DNA from: an uncultured Selenomonadales bacterium | Lineage (GTDB): Bacteria > Bacillota > Clostridia > Christensenellales > QALW01 | Assembly (NCBI GenBank): GCA_905200615.1 | Contig: CAJKLB010000004.1 | Location: 25,528-89,527, forward strand | Length of the DNA: 64,000 bases | Direction: 5' to 3' | In this document: piece by piece, positions 60,830 through 64,000 of the stretch | Numbering within the stretch: position 1 is the first letter of the stretch | Layout of the letters: the number at the start of each line of letters is the position of its first letter | Notes under the pieces: model-generated | Told to the model about the DNA's origin: nothing | What the model saw: only the letters and a program-made list of their open reading frames with translations | The model's database searches: none | Made by a program: the position numbers and the translations under genes

Positions 60830-60992
60830 TTTCCGTTTCTCTATACTATCAACTGTACTGTGACTTAAAAACATTAAATCTTTCTATAGTATTGCAGCAA
60901 AACAGTCAAAGCCTGTTAAAGATACTTTTTCATTATATGCATAAAACAGTTTTTTATCAACAATAGTATTTTATATATTATAGAAGATACGC
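60830..60992 (-). repeat. Duplicated promoter-leader element, copy B
   Basis: Inverted copy of 31189-31345. On the minus strand it carries TTGATA (60955-60960) and TATAAT (60932-60937), 17-bp spacer, and then the shared leader, ending about 40 bp before the unrecognised gene. Confidence 0.85.
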
Positions 60993-61514
60993 CATTTTGC
61001 AACCGTTTTCACCGCTTCCGTAGAAATCTAACCGGCATACAAAGAAGTTAACTTTGTCAAAGATGCATGTCCTCGCGGCTCCATACAGAGTTGGTAATAT
61101 CGAGGATAAATTTTTGAAGCCGAAATATCTCTGATCATTCTCCGGTCTTTGCAGGCTGCTATGCCGAAGTGAGAGCAAGCCGGTCAAGTTTCCCAATCCC
61201 TTCCCAAATTCTACAAACAGACGCCATATCTCGGCCGGTGAGAATAAATGGATGGTGCGTATCCTCTCTTTCCGGCAGGAAAGCGTCAGTAAAAGCCAGG
61301 AAGGATGACGGTCACACCGATACACATATTGATAAATACGGTCATTTGCGCTATAAAGCGCATGATAGACGCGTTTGTTTTTTTCGATAAAACTTAATGG
61401 ATTCTTACAAGACGCCTTGATTGTTTTTCCTTGAACACCGTATCTTTTAAAATTGTGTATAAAAAATATCGGACGGGTAATAATCAAAGCAAGAAAAAAT
61501 AAAGGAGCAAAATC
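60993..61514. other. Intergenic stretch upstream of spoIIR
   Basis: No convincing gene. A minus-strand frame runs open from 61610 to 60978 but starts inside spoIIR, lacks a ribosome binding site and has no family features. A GTGTATA...GGGTAATAAT pair (61455-61484) before spoIIR might be a forespore sigma-factor promoter, with a non-ideal spacer. Confidence 0.45.
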
Positions 61515-62015
61515 ATGAAAAAGAAACTTATCGCCATGGCTGCCGTAATTGTCATAATTGCTGTTGCTTTGATCGGTACAAATGCTAAAAATGATATTGT
61601 AAGAATACATATCCTGGCCAATGACAATACCCCTGAGGCTCAGGCAATAAAGCTTGAGGTGAGGGATGAAATTAACGAATATCTGGCACCGCTTTTAAGC
61701 AGTTGCAAAAAAAAGAGCGATGCGGTAGAAATTCTTGAAGAAAGTTTGCCCCAGCTACAGCAGATTGCTCAGCAAACGGCCGGCTGCAGCGCGGAGGTAA
61801 CGCTTGGACAGGAGGAGTTTCCGCAAAAAACATATAATGAAACAGTCTATCCCGCGGGAGAATATACCGCGTTGATTATCAAATTAGGCGACGGCGCCGG
61901 TCAAAACTGGTGGTGTGTGGCTTTTCCGCCAATGTGCTATACCAGCTGCGATGAGGACGTCGTTGAATATAAATCTCTTCTCATTATTTTTCTCGAAAGG
62001 ATTGGAATTCTATGA
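61515..62015 (+). CDS. spoIIR: Stage II sporulation protein R
   Basis: 166 residues: N-terminal anchor (about 5-24), then the SpoIIR domain with VRIHILANDNTPEAQAIKLEVRD and GAGQNWWCVAFPPMC. In known sporulation it is made in the forespore under sigma F, crosses the membrane and triggers SpoIIGA to process pro-sigma E in the mother cell. Start ATG after AAAGGAGC. It overlaps sleB by 4 bp. Confidence 0.95.
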   Translation: MKKKLIAMAAVIVIIAVALIGTNAKNDIVRIHILANDNTPEAQAIKLEVRDEINEYLAPLLSSCKKKSDAVEILEESLPQLQQIAQQTAGCSAEVTLGQEEFPQKTYNETVYPAGEYTALIIKLGDGAGQNWWCVAFPPMCYTSCDEDVVEYKSLLIIFLERIGIL

Positions 62016-62641
62016 AAAAGATTTTTGCCGTTTTTTTAATTTTATGTACCCTGTGCCTGAGTGTATCAGCCGTTTCTCTTAGTTCCGGCAGCAGCGGTGA
62101 AACCGTGAAGCAGCTGCAGCAGGCTTTAAAGGATAATGGATACGACCCCGGAAACATCGACGGGATCTTCGGCAGTCGTACCCGTCAGGCTGTACAAAAT
62201 TTTCAAAGAGATAACGGCCTTGTAGTAGACGGCATTGCGGGTCCTAAAACCCTTTCCGCCCTTGGAATTACGGTATCCAATACCAATAACAGTTCGGATA
62301 TCTACTTGATTGCGCGTGCGGTATACGGTGAAGCAAGGGGTGAGGTCTACTTAGGTAAGGTAGCTGTAGCCGCTGTTATCTTAAACCGAGTAGATGATCC
62401 TAACTTTCCCAATTCCATCTCCGGCGTTATTTATCAGCCAGGGGCTTTTGACGCCGTCAGCGATGGCCAGATTAACCTTGCGCCGGATGAGGAATGTATT
62501 CGGGCTGCTCGTGACGCTTACGGCGGATGGGATCCTACAAACGGATGCTTGTATTATTACAATCCCACCACGGCTACAAACAAATGGATGCTGAGCAAAC
62601 CGGTTCTTCTTACAGTAGGAAATCATGTGTTTTGCAGATAA
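62012..62641 (+). CDS. sleB: Spore cortex-lytic enzyme SleB
   Basis: 209 residues: signal peptide (1-22), a peptidoglycan-binding domain (~27-88; GETVKQLQQALKDNGYDPGNIDG), and a SleB-type hydrolase domain (~95-209; IARAVYGEARGEVYLGKVAVAAVILNR with the catalytic Glu in GEARGE). It is a lytic transglycosylase that opens the spore cortex at germination and depends on YpeB, encoded next. Confidence 0.96.
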   Translation: MKKIFAVFLILCTLCLSVSAVSLSSGSSGETVKQLQQALKDNGYDPGNIDGIFGSRTRQAVQNFQRDNGLVVDGIAGPKTLSALGITVSNTNNSSDIYLIARAVYGEARGEVYLGKVAVAAVILNRVDDPNFPNSISGVIYQPGAFDAVSDGQINLAPDEECIRAARDAYGGWDPTNGCLYYYNPTTATNKWMLSKPVLLTVGNHVFCR

Positions 62642-62650
62642 GGAGAAGCT

Positions 62651-63937
62651 ATGAAAAAAGTTCTTTTGATCATTGTAATAATATCTTTATTTATCTTGCT
62701 CTGCGGAATCAGCGCTTATGCTATTATTACTTCTTCCCGCTGCAATGAAGCGAATCTGAAACTGGAAAACGCTTATAAAGCCGATCTTCAGGAAGCGGTA
62801 TCCGGTATGCGTATGGTAGAAGCCGATTTGTCTAAATTGATGATTACAGGGAATGAATCATCAATATCACAGCTGCTTTCCACAATAGCATTGGAAAGTT
62901 CCGCCTGTCAGCAGGCGTTATCCTCTCTTCCGATTGTAGCTACGGGTGTGCAGAATACGCTTAAGTTTACCAATCAGGTTTCTTCTTATTGCGTAACAGC
63001 GCTTCATCTTCTCACCGGCGGAGATGAACTTCCGGAAAATTTTGATGAGCAAATTTCTTCCTTCTTTCATACTTGCTGCGACGTAAACGCTCAATTATCC
63101 ATTGTGGAGGATGAGGTGCTTACCGGGACACTTTCATTGCTTACGGTAAATACGGAAGAGGCGGAAAGTGAAGGTATGTTTGGAAGTATTGCCGATGATA
63201 TTGTAGAATATCCGTCTGTTATTTTTGACGGACCGTTTTCCGATGGACAAGCGCAGAATACCCCCCAGCAGCTGCGGGAAGAAGTGACTCCTCAGCAGGC
63301 CGCGGAATACCTGAACTCCTTAGGTTTTGCCGCTGATTTTGCAGGAGAAATGGACGGCACGGTTCCGGTCTATTCCTTTATTGGGGAAAATTTAGATATT
63401 CAAATTACCAAGCAGGGCGGCCTCTTGCTAATGGCCATGAATTCCCGTACAGTAAATGAATCGGTTTTAACTGAGGAACAAGCGCGCGGTGCGGCAGAGG
63501 AATTTGTACGCAAGCTCAATTACGGGGATTGCGATTTAGTTTGGAAAGAAATTTATAACAACTGTATTGTGTTTAATTTTACTTCCGTTCAGAATTCCAT
63601 TGTTATGTATCCTGATATTTTTAAAGTAAAAATCGCGATGGATACAGGAGAAGTCATCGCTTTTGAAGGAAAAAGTTATATTATGAATAATTTCCCGCGG
63701 GAAATTCCGGAAGTCAATGTGGCAAACGGACAGGCGCAGATGCGTTTGAAAGAAAATTTTAATGTGCAGACGTCACGGCTTTGTGTCATTGCCATTAACA
63801 ACCGGGAAGAGCTTTGCTGGGAATATTACGGAGAGTATGATGGCTTGAAATATGCCGTATATATTTCTGCCGTTGACGGAGAAGAAAAGACTTGTTTCAG
63901 AATTATCAGCACAGATACGGGAGATATGGTTATTTAA
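62651..63937 (+). CDS. ypeB: Germination protein YpeB
   Basis: 428 residues: one N-terminal membrane helix (about 4-24), a helical domain (~35-180) and three PepSY-like domains to the end (such as TPQQAAEYLNSLGFAADF and EEQARGAAEEFVRKL). YpeB is needed for SleB stability and localisation in the spore inner membrane. It starts 9 bp after sleB with AAGGAG in the gap. Terminator at 63942. Confidence 0.92.
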   Translation: MKKVLLIIVIISLFILLCGISAYAIITSSRCNEANLKLENAYKADLQEAVSGMRMVEADLSKLMITGNESSISQLLSTIALESSACQQALSSLPIVATGVQNTLKFTNQVSSYCVTALHLLTGGDELPENFDEQISSFFHTCCDVNAQLSIVEDEVLTGTLSLLTVNTEEAESEGMFGSIADDIVEYPSVIFDGPFSDGQAQNTPQQLREEVTPQQAAEYLNSLGFAADFAGEMDGTVPVYSFIGENLDIQITKQGGLLLMAMNSRTVNESVLTEEQARGAAEEFVRKLNYGDCDLVWKEIYNNCIVFNFTSVQNSIVMYPDIFKVKIAMDTGEVIAFEGKSYIMNNFPREIPEVNVANGQAQMRLKENFNVQTSRLCVIAINNREELCWEYYGEYDGLKYAVYISAVDGEEKTCFRIISTDTGDMVI

Positions 63938-63941
63938 CAAA

Positions 63942-63978
63942 AAAATACAGCGTTCAAAAAGATCCGCGCTGTATTTTT
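63942..63978 (+). terminator. Terminator of the spoIIR-sleB-ypeB operon
   Basis: AAAATACAGCG and CGCTGTATTTT form an 11-bp stem with a 14-base loop, then TTTTTA. Confidence 0.9.
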
Positions 63979-64000
63979 TATTATAAAAAAATTATTTTTA

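Noticed and set aside
60978..61610. Minus-strand frame of 210 codons
   Set aside because: It begins inside spoIIR, has no ribosome binding site or family features, and runs through repeat copy B.

Overview
The window reads as a chromosomal segment of an anaerobic, endospore-forming Bacillota of the class Clostridia, of moderate GC content by eye. Three things point there: a sporulation and germination operon (spoIIR-sleB-ypeB), a complete Rnf complex next to a single F-type ATP synthase, and a PerR-controlled rubrerythrin / flavodiiron protein / rubredoxin cluster of the kind strict anaerobes use against oxygen. Genus and species cannot be read from the sequence alone. No prophage, conjugative element, CRISPR array, rRNA or intact insertion sequence was seen.

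Layout. 1-4 kb: a transketolase cut by the window edge, a WbsX/GH99-like glycosidase-type protein and a lipoprotein. 4.1-10.7 kb: the ATP synthase operon (atpI-like, a, c, b, a strikingly short delta, alpha, gamma, beta, epsilon). 10.8-13.3 kb: an MFS transporter and an FAD-dependent oxidoreductase. 13.5-20.6 kb: apbE, a NusG-II protein, a Gx-type transporter, then rnfCDGEAB. Rnf and the ATP synthase together form a ferredoxin-to-ATP energy module, and ApbE supplies the covalent FMN on RnfD and RnfG. 20.7-31.1 kb: rhamnulokinase, a regulator and a group of secreted, membrane-anchored or lipid-anchored proteins (SASA esterase, two paralogous double carbohydrate-binding-like proteins, an SGNH-like lipoprotein) with a YitT protein. 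31.2-39.3 kb: an accessory stretch with tRNA-Pro, tRNA-Ser, a 1499-residue surface protein, a Sel1 protein, gene remnants and several dispersed structured repeats.

39.8-45.7 kb: an acetylxylan-esterase-like protein and a DUF4038-type glycosidase, then a Fur-family regulator, a DUF308 protein and a BMP-type lipoprotein. 45.7-46.5 kb: an IS30-type transposase relic. 46.8-51.2 kb: a minus-strand housekeeping run (degV, glycerophosphodiesterase, YjjG-type phosphatase, sfsA, DUF5685, J-domain protein). 51.6-56.5 kb: prolyl-tRNA synthetase, phosphohexomutase, a SLOG protein and an aldo/keto reductase. 56.6-60.0 kb: the PerR oxidative-stress operon with divergent feoA. 60.3-64 kb: an unrecognised gene and the spoIIR-sleB-ypeB operon.

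The most unusual material lies between genes. There are four families of dispersed repeats. One is a ~150-200 bp element in three copies, each able to fold three successive hairpins. A second is a ~155 bp promoter-plus-leader copied in front of both tRNA-Pro and an unrecognised gene about 30 kb away. A third is a pair of direct repeats bracketing the giant surface-protein gene. The fourth is a short inverted pair. Other points of note are the truncated delta subunit, the Na+-type but glutamine-less c subunit, the Cys4 tail on RnfE and the ribosome binding site of yitT buried in a terminator stem.
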